The notes under the pieces were generated by a model. The model had not been told where the DNA came from. It saw only the letters and a program-made list of their open reading frames with translations, and did not search any database. Positions 27,579 through 35,211 of a stretch of DNA of 64,000 nucleotides are shown here, in pieces (the first letter of the stretch is position 1; each line of letters opens with the position of its first letter). The translations under genes and the position numbers were made by a program. Origin of the DNA: JBGAPH01 sp046349955 (GTDB lineage: Bacteria > Planctomycetota > Planctomycetia > Pirellulales > JBGAPH01); NCBI GenBank assembly GCA_046349955.1, contig JAXMBI010000024.1:61386-125385 (forward strand), read 5' to 3'.

Positions 27579-28283
27579 ATGGAACGCGAAGGCGACCTAC
27601 CGATCGATTGGGCGCACGTGGCGTCGGAACTCGAAGCATTCGGCGCGGCGGTTATTGGGCCGCTGCTCACCGCGGCGGAGTGCGCCGATTTGGTCGCGCT
27701 GTACGAACAGCCAGCCCCGTTTCGCAAGCGCGTGGTCATGGCCCGCCATGGCTATGGCCGAGGCGAGTACCAGTATTTCAATTACCCGCTGCCGGCGGCG
27801 ATCGCGGCGCTGCGGACAGCGCTCTACCCGCCGCTGGCCCAGATCGCCAATCGTTGGAACGAGGCGCTGCGGCGCGACGCGCGGTTTCCCGCCGATCATC
27901 AGGCGTTTCTCGACCGCTGCCATGCGGCCGGGCAAACGCAGGCCACGCCTCTGCTGCTCCGTTACGAGGCCGGCGACTTCAACTGCCTGCACCAGGACGT
28001 CTACGGCGAGCACGTCTTCCCGCTGCAAGTGGCGGTGCTTCTAGATCGGCCGGGGGTCGACTTCACCGGCGGCGAGTTCGTGCTCAGCGAGCAGCGGCCG
28101 CGCAAGCAATCGCGGGCCGAAGTCGTGGCCCTCACGCAGGGGCAGGGAGTGATCTTTCCCGTTCGTGAGCGGCCTCTGGCCGGCCCCCGCGGGTTTTCCC
28201 GCGCCCAACTCCGGCACGGCGTCAGCCGCCTTCGCAGCGGCCGCCGGCACACGCTGGGCATCATCTTCCACGACGCTGCGTAG
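27579..28283 (+). CDS. 2-oxoglutarate/Fe(II)-dependent oxygenase, prolyl-hydroxylase-like
   Basis: A 234-residue cytoplasmic dioxygenase. The iron triad is readable as H138 and D140 (CLHQDVYGEHVFPLQVAVLL) and the distal H213 (QLRHGVSRLRSGRRHTLGII), with R223, ten residues on, as the likely 2-oxoglutarate-binding residue. The doubled VDFTGGEFVLSEQR strand is typical of bacterial prolyl-4-hydroxylase relatives, which hydroxylate a protein or small-molecule substrate with release of CO2 and succinate. It sits 13 bases after the VOC gene. ATG at 27579 is the only start that keeps the N-terminal DWAHVASELEAFGAAVI helix without running into the previous gene. Confidence 0.85.
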   Translation: MEREGDLPIDWAHVASELEAFGAAVIGPLLTAAECADLVALYEQPAPFRKRVVMARHGYGRGEYQYFNYPLPAAIAALRTALYPPLAQIANRWNEALRRDARFPADHQAFLDRCHAAGQTQATPLLLRYEAGDFNCLHQDVYGEHVFPLQVAVLLDRPGVDFTGGEFVLSEQRPRKQSRAEVVALTQGQGVIFPVRERPLAGPRGFSRAQLRHGVSRLRSGRRHTLGIIFHDAA

Positions 28284-28291
28284 AGACCTCG

Positions 28292-28504
28292 CTACTCGAG
28301 CGCGTCGTCGTCGGCGCTCGGTTCTGGCTGACTCTGTGCCCGCTCGAGCTGCGCGTGCAGATCGTCGAGCCGCCGACCGTGCTCGAGCAGCACGGTGTTC
28401 AGATCGGCCAGCGTGCGCTCGAGATGCGTGAACAGCATCTCCAGGTTCGTGATTCGCTCGGCGAGGCCGGGGAGAGCCTGCGGATTGTTCGGTTCGGCGG
28501 TCAT
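28292..28504 (-). CDS. slyX: SlyX family protein
   Basis: A 70-residue coiled-coil protein (LAERITNLEMLFTHLERTL, then ADLNTVLLEHGRRLDDLHAQ), matching SlyX in length and heptad pattern. SlyX is widespread and of unknown function. The start was taken at MTAEPNNPQ, giving the usual short N-terminus. It is transcribed on the opposite strand to, and convergent with, the 2OG oxygenase gene (8 bases between the stops). Confidence 0.75.
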   Translation of the reverse strand: MTAEPNNPQALPGLAERITNLEMLFTHLERTLADLNTVLLEHGRRLDDLHAQLERAQSQPEPSADDDALE

Positions 28505-28574
28505 GCGGACAGGGAAGAGAAAGGCCGCTGGGGCTGGCAACGGCTACGGGTTGCGGCACACGGGAGTGTGCCTA

Positions 28575-29441
28575 CTACGGGGAGGGCCATTCGCCGGAGA
28601 ACACTTCCACGGCCGGGCCTGTCATGAAGACTGAGCCGTCGTCGGTTGGCCAGGCGAGCTCGAGGTCGCCGCCGGGGAGATGGGCCAGCAGGCGGCGGTC
28701 GGTGCGGCCCGTGAGGACGCCCGCCACGCACACGGCCGAGGCGCCGGTGCCGCAGGCCAGCGTAATCCCGCTGCCGCGCTCCCAGGTGCGCATCGTGGCC
28801 TCGCCTGGAGAATGCACCTGCACGAAGTGAACGTTGATCCGCTTCGGAAACCAGGCATGCCGTTCCCATTCCGGGCCCACTTGCTCCAGGGGCACACGGG
28901 CCACGTCGCGGCAGTAGAACACCGCGTGCGGGTTGCCCATGCTCACGCAGGTGAGCCGCGGGTCGAGGCCGCAGGCGTCCCACCAGGCAGGGCGCTCGCC
29001 TGGTGGGAGCGGATCGTCGATCACGCGAGGCCCGGGCAGCGTCGTCGGGATGTCGGCCGACGCGAGCACGGGGGGCCCCATATCGACGCGCACGCGGCTG
29101 ACCGTGTCGCCGGCAAGTTCGACGTCGAGGGAGAGGACGCCGCGGCCGGTTTCGATCCGCAGCGTAGGGCGGCGGCAAATGCCGTGATCGTAGACGTACT
29201 TGGCGACGCAGCGGACGCCGTTGCCGCACATCTCGGATTCCGAACCATCGGCGTTGAACATCCGCATGCGAGCATCGGCCCGCTCGGAGGGGCAAATCAG
29301 GATCAGGCCGTCGCCGCCGACGCCGAAGTGGCGGTCGGCAATTCGCTGGGCCAGCGCGGCTGGATCGGCGGGCATGGGTTGGGCGAAGCAATCGACGTAG
29401 ACATAGTCGTTGCCAGCCCCCTGCATCTTTGTGAAACGCAT
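28575..29441 (-). CDS. dapF: Diaminopimelate epimerase
   Basis: A 288-residue enzyme interconverting LL- and meso-diaminopimelate, the step before lysine and peptidoglycan precursor synthesis. The two catalytic cysteines are C72 in SEMCGNGVRC and C230 in TLACGTGASA. The family N-terminus MRFTKMQGAGNDYVYVD and NADGSESEMCGNG are intact. Full family length (about 280). No other dap genes are in the window. Its presence suits a planctomycete that retains diaminopimelate and lysine synthesis. Confidence 0.96.
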   Translation of the reverse strand: MRFTKMQGAGNDYVYVDCFAQPMPADPAALAQRIADRHFGVGGDGLILICPSERADARMRMFNADGSESEMCGNGVRCVAKYVYDHGICRRPTLRIETGRGVLSLDVELAGDTVSRVRVDMGPPVLASADIPTTLPGPRVIDDPLPPGERPAWWDACGLDPRLTCVSMGNPHAVFYCRDVARVPLEQVGPEWERHAWFPKRINVHFVQVHSPGEATMRTWERGSGITLACGTGASAVCVAGVLTGRTDRRLLAHLPGGDLELAWPTDDGSVFMTGPAVEVFSGEWPSP

Positions 29442-29535
29442 GCGGAAGGGGAGCGGAGGTTGTACGGGGGATAGAGCGCATTCTAGGGGGTCCGGGGAGT
29501 TCTGCCCACCGGCTTCGCTTTGCCGGAGCCCAGAC

Positions 29536-29585
29536 GGAAAAGCAAAACGCCTCGCTCCGGCGTCGTGGCCGAGGAGCGAGGCGTT
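29536..29585 (-). terminator. Terminator after the cold-shock gene
   Basis: Perfect 13-bp stem, 29573-29585 with 29546-29558 (AACGCCTCGCTCC and its complement), 14-base loop, then a U-rich tail on the minus strand (TTTTGCTTTT over 29538-29547). It lies about 50 bases past the cold-shock stop. Confidence 0.85.
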
Positions 29586-29636
29586 GCAGTTGTACGGTGA
29601 ATTTGGCCGCCTCTGTGGGGCGGGCCAAGAGCGCCC

Positions 29637-29834
29637 CTACACCAACTTCACTTGGTCGGCCCGCGGTCCCTTGGGGCCTTGGGCTTCCACGAACTCCACG
29701 GCCTGGCCTTCTTGCAGCTCCTCGAACGCTGCGCCTTGCACCGCCGAGTGATGGAAGAAGAACTCTCCCTTCTGGGCGGTGATGAAGCCAAAGCCCTTGT
29801 CAGACACGATTTTCTTGATGGTACCTTGCGGCAT
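29637..29834 (-). CDS. Cold-shock domain protein (CspA family)
   Basis: A 65-residue single OB-fold RNA/DNA-binding protein. RNP1 is KGFGFI (residues 13-18) and RNP2 is FFFHHSAV (25-32), with Phe for the usual Val in the second position. The ending AQGPKGPRADQVKLV matches the family. GAGGAG lies 8 bases before the ATG. It has its own terminator, so it is a one-gene transcript. Known members act as RNA chaperones that melt mRNA structure. Several paralogs are usual in one genome, so I give no number. Confidence 0.94.
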   Translation of the reverse strand: MPQGTIKKIVSDKGFGFITAQKGEFFFHHSAVQGAAFEELQEGQAVEFVEAQGPKGPRADQVKLV

Positions 29835-30145
29835 TGCTGCCACTCCTCGAACAAAACGAACACCTAGCCCAGCTATTGCCGGCGGGCCGGGCCCCCAAGC
29901 GACGCCAGCCACAATAGCTCGAAACGGAGGGGCGAGCGCTTGGCCGCACTCGGACAGGTCCCCACGCTTGCCGAAGGCGCACCGCTGCGCCAAAGGATCG
30001 TGCGAGCAACCAGCTCGAAGAACGATGGGGGCCAAATCGAATCATCACCCCGGTCAAGGGAGTATACCCTTTTCCCTAGGTGAAAGAAGCCGCAAGATCG
30101 GAACCAAGCAATTCCCTAGCGCGGCCAGGAACGACAATTCGCAGG
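29835..30145. other. Intergenic segment upstream of the cold-shock gene
   Basis: Apart from a cold-shock promoter and leader that must lie here, I see nothing in it. Short frames across it look like random open frames in GC-rich DNA. Cold-shock leaders are often long and structured; no clear hairpin is visible. Confidence 0.4.
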
Positions 30146-30170
30146 CAAATCAAAACGAGGGCTAACCCTC
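30146..30170 (-). terminator. Weak terminator after the YTV gene
   Basis: A 5-bp GAGGG/CCCTC stem (30157-30161 and 30166-30170) with a 4-base loop, followed on the minus strand by GTTTTGATTT. Short stem, so the call is modest. Confidence 0.45.
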
Positions 30171-30188
30171 AGATGTATTTACCAGTCG

Positions 30189-31154
30189 TTAGACTGCCGT
30201 CGCGCCCGCGCCCGAGTCATCTTGCGGCATCGGCACCTTCTGGCGCGGGTCGATCTGCGGCGTTTGGTCCGCTGGGGTCGCGCCGCTGCCAGCGCCATTC
30301 GCGGGGGTTGGCGACGAGGGCTGAGGAATCACCACCGGGGCTGGCGAAACCACCACCGGCGCTGGCGTCACCACCGTCGGCGTCGTGCAGCAGTCGGCCA
30401 CAGGGCACAGTGGAACCTTGCGCACGATCGTTCGCGGGATCTGGCAGGTGTACTTCACCGGCACTTGGCGGGCCACGGTCCGCGGCGTCCGCACCGTTTC
30501 GGTGTGGGCCACCATCCGGCACACCTGCACCGGAATCTGCTCGACCTTTTCCTGGTCGACCATACGCACGGTTTGCACCGGCACCTTGCGCGTGCAGACC
30601 TTCTGCACGTAGGTGGTCTGCGGGATCTGCACCGTGACGACGTTCGGCCGCCACACGCGCTGCGTGACCACTTGCGACGGCGCCTGCTCCGGCACCCAGG
30701 CCAGCCCGCCGCGCTGATAGGTCGTTTGTCCGGTCGCCGGATCGACGACGCAGGCTGAGTCGAGCCAGCGGAGGCGATTGGTCACGCGCCCCGGCACGCA
30801 CACTTGTTGATCGGCCCAGCAACCTTGGTCGACCGCCTGCTGACGGAAGGTGGTCACCGGCTCGAGCTGCGTGAACGCCTCATCGCGCGTCGCCGTTTCG
30901 ACCAAGGGAGTGCGGACGATGGTCCGCCGCTCCTGCAGCTGGGTTTCATAGACCGGGCGATACGAAGTGACCTGCTGCTCGTCGAACACGGTGTCGTATT
31001 CGACGCGGAAGGCCGTCATCTCCTGCTGCTCGTACACCGTTTGGTACTCGAGCCGGTAGACCTGCTGCGGCGTGCAACACTCTTGGGCCTGCGCGAGCGT
31101 GCCTTGGGCCAGGGCGGCCACGAGCGTCAGAGATCCCCACAAGCGGCTGGTCAT
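30189..31154 (-). CDS. YTV-type exported cysteine-rich repeat protein
   Basis: A 321-residue protein. Signal peptide MTSRLWGSLTLVAALAQGTL, then repeats of the planctomycete YTV type: VYRLEYQTVYEQQEMTAFRV, EYDTVFDEQQVTSYRPVYET and a later basic series with paired Val/Pro strands (QIPQTTYVQKVCTRKVPVQT). Eight or more cysteines are spread through it (ECCTP, DQGCWADQQVC, DCCTTP). The C-terminal 60 residues are Pro/Ala/Ser-rich. YTV proteins have been reported as abundant cell-wall components in planctomycetes; the cysteines suggest disulfide cross-linking. GTG at 31181 is an alternative start. Confidence 0.78.
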   Translation of the reverse strand: MTSRLWGSLTLVAALAQGTLAQAQECCTPQQVYRLEYQTVYEQQEMTAFRVEYDTVFDEQQVTSYRPVYETQLQERRTIVRTPLVETATRDEAFTQLEPVTTFRQQAVDQGCWADQQVCVPGRVTNRLRWLDSACVVDPATGQTTYQRGGLAWVPEQAPSQVVTQRVWRPNVVTVQIPQTTYVQKVCTRKVPVQTVRMVDQEKVEQIPVQVCRMVAHTETVRTPRTVARQVPVKYTCQIPRTIVRKVPLCPVADCCTTPTVVTPAPVVVSPAPVVIPQPSSPTPANGAGSGATPADQTPQIDPRQKVPMPQDDSGAGATAV

Positions 31155-31541
31155 CGAAGCACTTACGCCGTCGTGATTCACCGACGGCCCCCCAGAAGAG
31201 CGCGAAAGCCAAATACGGAACGCAACAAACCGCTGCTGTCATTGCACAGGGCGCGCCGGCCCTGTAGGGGAATGTGGCCGACAAACGTGCGCGCGGCAAA
31301 TTGAATCTTTTTCGCGTCGCGTTTTTTCAACGCTAATGACTTTTCGCCACGAGACTTACGGCGATCAAGATTTACTGAAGTTCGCTGCCTGTCCCGCCGA
31401 CACGCCCTGAGCGGCCACGCGGCCGATCCGTTGTAAGAATTACAACGCCTGCAACAATTGCCCGTCGCCAAAACGCCACGAGCCCGGCGCAGTGGCCGGG
31501 CTCGCGAAGCGGCGAAACGAGTTGGGTCGGCGGGGGAGGTC
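31155..31541. other. Intergenic segment upstream of the YTV gene
   Basis: Holds the YTV promoter region (a relatively A/T-rich patch at 31300-31345) and a terminator at 31470-31503. No gene is supported. Confidence 0.45.
31470..31503 (-). terminator. Terminator after the ferritin-like gene
   Basis: Perfect 9-bp stem GAGCCCGGC (31480-31488) with GCCGGGCTC (31495-31503), 6-base loop, then UUUU on the minus strand after a short spacer. It lies 38 bases past the stop of the ferritin-like gene. Confidence 0.6.
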
Positions 31542-31994
31542 CTACTGCTTGTATTCCTTGAGGAAGCCCTTGAACTGCACCAGGTGTTCCTCTTCGTCGG
31601 TCAGCAGGCGGATGCACAGATCCTGCGTCACGTAGTCCTCTCCCTCGGTCGCCTTGATGATCTTCTTGTAGTGAGCGCAGGCGGCCTCTTCGGCCTCGAT
31701 CACCTGCTGGATCGCCGCCATCACGTCGACGGTGCTGGCGCTGGGCTGCTTCTGGTTGCCCAGCTTCACGCCGAGCGAGCCGGGCACCTGGCCCCCAAGC
31801 TGTTTGATGCGGTGCCCCAACTGCTGGGCATGCATGATCTCGCCGGTCACGTCGGCCGCGAGAGACTTCTTGATCTCCTCGGCCCGCACGCCGTCGAGGT
31901 TGATGCTGTTGGCCAGGTAGTTGAGCACCGTCTCCAGCTCCATGCTATAGGCGGCTTTGAGCAGCTCGATCGTTTCTTCGCGAGTGGCGGCCAT
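31542..31994 (-). CDS. Ferritin-like (bacterioferritin/Dps-type) four-helix protein
   Basis: A 150-residue, all-helical protein with the ferritin-like pattern of carboxylate ligands: ELETVLNYLA (E in helix A), EIMHAQQLGHR (ExxH in helix B), EAEEAACAHY (helix C) and DEEEHLVQFK (ExxH in helix D). Two ExxH motifs imply a di-iron centre. It is shorter than heme bacterioferritin and lacks the usual heme Met, so iron oxidation/storage or an oxidative-stress role is likely. It starts 2 bases after the HEAT protein stop, forming an operon with it. Confidence 0.82.
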   Translation of the reverse strand: MAATREETIELLKAAYSMELETVLNYLANSINLDGVRAEEIKKSLAADVTGEIMHAQQLGHRIKQLGGQVPGSLGVKLGNQKQPSASTVDVMAAIQQVIEAEEAACAHYKKIIKATEGEDYVTQDLCIRLLTDEEEHLVQFKGFLKEYKQ

Positions 31995-31996
31995 GG

Positions 31997-33100
31997 TCAG
32001 GCACCTTGAGTCAAAGGTTCGAATCGTTGAATTGCGAAGCGGCCGGGGCCGCTGGTTGGCGTAGCCGCTTGGGGCGTGCGGCCAGGTTGTTCGAAAGCCC
32101 GGAGGGCCTTGGTGGCTTCGATCTCGATCTTGGTGGCCATCTCCGGAGGGAGCTTGCCGGTTTCGCTGAACTTGGCCACCTTCTCGACGCTTTCCCGCAG
32201 TTTGCCGAGGTCGGCGGTCGGCGCGTGCTCGGCCATGAGCGCCGCGGCCTTCAGCCCGTTGATCAGAATCAGCGCTTGCTTGGCGCCGCGGGCCGAGGCC
32301 TGTTCCTCGACCTTGACGCCGGCCGTCTCCTCGGGATCGAGCATTTCCTCGAGCACCGGGAGCGCAGCGAGGTTGCCGGAGCGGGCCAGGGCCGTGGCGG
32401 CGTTGAAGCGGACGTCGGGATAGCCGTCGATCACGAGCCGCTCGAGGGCCGCAGTGGCTTCGCTGCCCCCTAGCACTCCCAGGCCATAGGCTGCCCGCTC
32501 GCGAATGACGTGGCTGTCGTCTGTGGAGGCCGCCACCAGCGTTGCGACAATCTGCGGGCGGTCGAGTTCGGGTGATTTCTGGTAGCGGTTGGCGAGCGTG
32601 GCCAAGGCTTCGAGCGCGGCGGCGCGAACCTTGATGTCGGCCTCGCCCCGGTTCGTGCGCGCCGCCTCGAGCAGCGCCGGCAGGCCGACGGGCGATTGCA
32701 TTTCGCCCAGAGCCTGGGCCAGGAACACGAGCAGGTGGGCGTGCTGCTCCTGCTCCGCTTCGGTCGGGGGGAGCGCGCCGGCCAGTTGCGCATCGAGGAG
32801 TTTCGCCAGGCGGCCCGCCAGATCCGGATCGCGCCGCAGGGCAGCGTCGCGCGAGAGCAGGATCGCCAGGTCGTGCGCCGCTTGCCAACTGTTTGCTTTG
32901 CCGCGCTCGATCTGATCGAGGTATGCTTGGGGATCGCTCTCCATGTGCGCCAGCCAGTTGAACAGCAGCGACACCAGCACGATCACCACGACGATCGCCC
33001 CCGGAATGACGAACAACTGCACGATGAAGCCCGCGCTCGGCGGCTCGACGGGGGGCAGGGCGTCGTCGGCCGAAAACTTGCGGCCTGGATCGGCGGACAT
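31997..33100 (-). CDS. Membrane-anchored HEAT-repeat protein
   Basis: A 367-residue protein: a cytoplasmic Pro-rich N-terminus, one membrane helix (FIVQLFVIPGAIVVVIVLVS, about 26-45), then HEAT-like repeats outside (IVATLVAASTDDSHVIRERA, LERLVIDGYPDVRFNAATAL) and a Pro-rich tail. No catalytic motif. It is the first gene of a two-gene operon with the ferritin-like protein. The start MSADPGRKFSADDALPP was chosen because the upstream extension is Pro/Arg-rich shadow sequence. Confidence 0.78.
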   Translation of the reverse strand: MSADPGRKFSADDALPPVEPPSAGFIVQLFVIPGAIVVVIVLVSLLFNWLAHMESDPQAYLDQIERGKANSWQAAHDLAILLSRDAALRRDPDLAGRLAKLLDAQLAGALPPTEAEQEQHAHLLVFLAQALGEMQSPVGLPALLEAARTNRGEADIKVRAAALEALATLANRYQKSPELDRPQIVATLVAASTDDSHVIRERAAYGLGVLGGSEATAALERLVIDGYPDVRFNAATALARSGNLAALPVLEEMLDPEETAGVKVEEQASARGAKQALILINGLKAAALMAEHAPTADLGKLRESVEKVAKFSETGKLPPEMATKIEIEATKALRAFEQPGRTPQAATPTSGPGRFAIQRFEPLTQGA

Positions 33101-33193
33101 GGGCGGTGCGCGGTGCGGAGCGGGAGGAAACCGGATTAAGTTTAGGGGTGGCCGGGGGGGCGTCAACCCGCCGCGCGCAGCAAGAGGGCCCGC

Positions 33194-33913
33194 GTGAAGA
33201 GGTTACTGCTCACGCTCCCCGAGCCGGCCGCCAACCTGGCCCTCGACGAAGCGCTGCTCGAAGCCGCCGAGGCGGGCGAACTGGCCGACGAAGTCCTGCG
33301 CCTCTGGGAGCCGGCGGCGCCCATGGTCATCGTCGGCCGCTCCGGCAAGCTGGCCGAAGAGGTGCATCTCGACCCCTGCGCGGCAGCCGGCGTGCCGGTG
33401 CTGCGCCGCGCGAGCGGCGGCGGCGCGATCGTCGCCGGGCCGGGGTGCCTGATGTACGCCGTGGTCCTCTCGGTCGAGCGACGCCCGGAGCTCGCGCAGG
33501 TCGACGCCGCGCATCGCACGGTGCTCGAGCGGCTCGTCTCCGCGTTGCGGCCTCTCGCGCCCCAGGTCGCTTGGGAAGGGACGAGCGATCTGGCCCTCGA
33601 CGGCCGCAAGTTCTCAGGCAATAGCCTGCGCTGCAAGCGCCGCCACGTTCTCTACCATGGCACGCTGCTCTACGACTTCGATCTTGCGCTCGTGCCGCGG
33701 CTGCTGCGAGCGCCGCCGCGCGAGCCCAAGTACCGCGACGGCCGCCCCCACGCCGACTTCATCGCAAATCTGCGGCTGGGGCGCGCGGATTTAGAGAAAG
33801 CGCTCGTCTTGGCCTGGGGGGCCGAGCAGCCGCTCACGGAGTGGCCGCGCGACGCGGTCGAGCGGCTGTGCGCCGAGCGCTATCGCCGCGACGAGTGGAA
33901 CCAGCAGCGGTAA
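33194..33913 (+). CDS. Lipoate-protein ligase A / octanoyltransferase family protein
   Basis: A 239-residue member of the biotin/lipoate ligase fold. RRASGGGAIVAGPGCLMYAV (residues about 72-91) is the substrate-binding loop; in standard LplA it reads RRxSGGGxVxHGPGxLNF, so the His is Ala here. SDLALDGRKFSGNSLRCKRR contains the catalytic lysine region (K in GRKFSGN). The length suits the short LipM/LplA-like enzymes that attach lipoate or octanoate to E2 and GcvH domains. The lack of the long C-terminal domain of LplA leaves transferase versus ligase undecided. Confidence 0.85.
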   Translation: MKRLLLTLPEPAANLALDEALLEAAEAGELADEVLRLWEPAAPMVIVGRSGKLAEEVHLDPCAAAGVPVLRRASGGGAIVAGPGCLMYAVVLSVERRPELAQVDAAHRTVLERLVSALRPLAPQVAWEGTSDLALDGRKFSGNSLRCKRRHVLYHGTLLYDFDLALVPRLLRAPPREPKYRDGRPHADFIANLRLGRADLEKALVLAWGAEQPLTEWPRDAVERLCAERYRRDEWNQQR

Positions 33914-33921
33914 CAGCCGAA

Positions 33922-34503
33922 CTACTTCGCGAGTTCGGCCTTCAGCTTCCGCCACCGTTCGGGCCAGGGTCCCGGCAGCTTGTAGCGGTAGTTGACGCGC
34001 TCGGGCTCGACCTTCAGGCTCACGAACCGTGGGCCGGGCGCCGTGAGCAGCTCTGACGCCGCCGCTTGCCAGGCCGGCAGCGTGTCGAAGCTCGCGCAGG
34101 TGGGGATGCCGGCGCCGCGGGCCATCGTGGTGAAGTCGGCGCCGGCGTGCGCGGCGGCGATGTCTTGGCCGCCGGTCACTTCGTAGATGCCGTTTTCCAA
34201 GAGCACCACCGTGAGGTTCTTGGCCCCGCTGGCGGCGATCGTCACGAGCGTGCCCAGGTTCATCAGCAGCGAGCCGTCGCCGTTGATGACGATCACTTCC
34301 CGCTGCGGCTGAGCCAAGGCGAGCCCCAGGGCCAAGCTCGTCGCCTGCCCCATCGCCGAGGGGAGGAACTGCACGTCGAAGCGGTGCTGCGAGAGCTTGG
34401 GCCACTCGCGGGCGCTCCCCATCGTGGTGACCACCAGCCGCTCCTCGCGCAACCGGGCGATGACCTCGAGGGCGGGAACCAGGGGCATGCGAGGGGAGGC
34501 CAT
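33922..34503 (-). CDS. Orphan thiamine-diphosphate-binding subunit (sulfopyruvate/phosphonopyruvate decarboxylase beta-like)
   Basis: A 193-residue protein equal to the TPP-pyrophosphate-binding half of a 2-oxoacid decarboxylase. The TPP/Mg motif is VIVINGDGSLLMNLGTLVTI and continues LTVVLLENGIYEVTGGQD, which covers the expected GDG...N pattern. LPSAMGQATSLALGLALAQP is the usual helix before it. ComE-type sulfopyruvate decarboxylase beta and phosphonopyruvate decarboxylase C-terminal halves look alike. The partner alpha subunit (PYR domain) is not next to it in the window, so it must be encoded elsewhere or lost. Confidence 0.82.
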   Translation of the reverse strand: MASPRMPLVPALEVIARLREERLVVTTMGSAREWPKLSQHRFDVQFLPSAMGQATSLALGLALAQPQREVIVINGDGSLLMNLGTLVTIAASGAKNLTVVLLENGIYEVTGGQDIAAAHAGADFTTMARGAGIPTCASFDTLPAWQAAASELLTAPGPRFVSLKVEPERVNYRYKLPGPWPERWRKLKAELAK

Positions 34504-34548
34504 AGGGCAGCCTGCGTTTCAGGGCGAGTAGGTAGCTGACCAGCCCCG

Positions 34549-34604
34549 AGGGGCCGCACAGGCTAGAAGCCTGTGCCACTAGGGGAGCAGGCTTCCAGCC
34601 TGTC
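34549..34604. repeat. GAAGCCTG-type intergenic palindromic repeat
   Basis: CACAGGCTAGAAGCCTGTG (34557-34575) and GCAGGCTTCCAGCCTGT are self-complementary and also pair with each other. A third copy, CAGGCTAGAAGCCTGCTCC, lies at 46214-46232 before the second vgrG. It may serve as a terminator between the TPP gene and queF. Confidence 0.65.
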
Positions 34605-34668
34605 TTTGGCCCTTTCGGGCTAGCCGCCATGATGGCAGACTGGAGGATTCTGGAAAAGGAGAACTGCT

Positions 34669-35028
34669 GTGCCTGCGCCGAGCCGAGAGTTGCTGGAAAC
34701 CTTCGAGAATCAGTTCCCCGGGCGGGACTACGAGATCGAAATCGTCTGCCCCGAGTTCACCTCGGTCTGCCCGAAGACGGGCCAGCCCGATTTCGGCACG
34801 CTCACGTTCACCTACACGCCTGAGGCCCGCTGCGTGGAGCTGAAGAGCCTGAAGATGTACCTGCAGGCGTTCCGCAACGAGGGGATCTTCTACGAGAACG
34901 TGACGAACCGGATCCTCGATGACCTGGTGGCGGTGCTCCAGCCGCGGCGCATGCAGCTCGTAGCCGCCTTCACTCCGCGCGGCGGCATCTCGACGAACGT
35001 CACCGTGCGGCACGAGGCGAAGAAGTAG
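34669..35028 (+). CDS. queF: NADPH-dependent 7-cyano-7-deazaguanine reductase
   Basis: A 119-residue short-type QueF, which reduces preQ0 to preQ1 in queuosine synthesis for tRNA wobble position 34. The catalytic cysteine is C34 in EFTSVCPKTGQPDFG with D41 as proton donor. The NADPH-binding QueF motif is ELKSLKMYLQAFRNEGI, and FTPRGGI closes the active site. It starts at GTG with AAAGGAG 7 bases upstream. No other queuosine genes are near. Confidence 0.95.
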   Translation: MPAPSRELLETFENQFPGRDYEIEIVCPEFTSVCPKTGQPDFGTLTFTYTPEARCVELKSLKMYLQAFRNEGIFYENVTNRILDDLVAVLQPRRMQLVAAFTPRGGISTNVTVRHEAKK

Positions 35029-35045
35029 TCTCTTAGCGAGACATA

Positions 35046-35203
35046 TTGAACCGCCGAGACGCGGAGACGCCGAGAGGGAAGAAGGGGAGATTTGTTTCTC
35101 GCAAAGGCGCAGAGTTCGCAAAGAGGGAAGACAAGATCCGTCTTCGTCGCGAGCTTTGCGCCTTTGCGAAAAGCCTGCTCCTCTCGGCGTCTCGGCGGTT
35201 CAA
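35046..35203. repeat. 158-bp nested palindrome between convergent genes
   Basis: The outer arms start TTGAACCGCCGAGACGC and end with its exact complement at 35187-35203; the left arm has an extra 8-base GGAGACGC-type repeat. Inside, TCGCAAAGGCGCAGAGTTCGC (two mismatches to its inverted copy) and finally GAAGAC / GTCTTC around a 7-base loop complete an almost fully self-complementary 158-base hairpin. It lies between the queF stop and the convergent molybdopterin-fold gene stop. It resembles the element at 2103-2386 in base motifs (GCGGAGAC, CAGAG), so both may belong to one family. Confidence 0.8.
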
Positions 35204-35211
35204 GAAAGGCC

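Noticed and set aside
30080..30637. Plus-strand frame of 185 residues near the YTV gene
   Set aside because: Pro/Ser/Arg-rich shadow of the YTV gene with no start signal.
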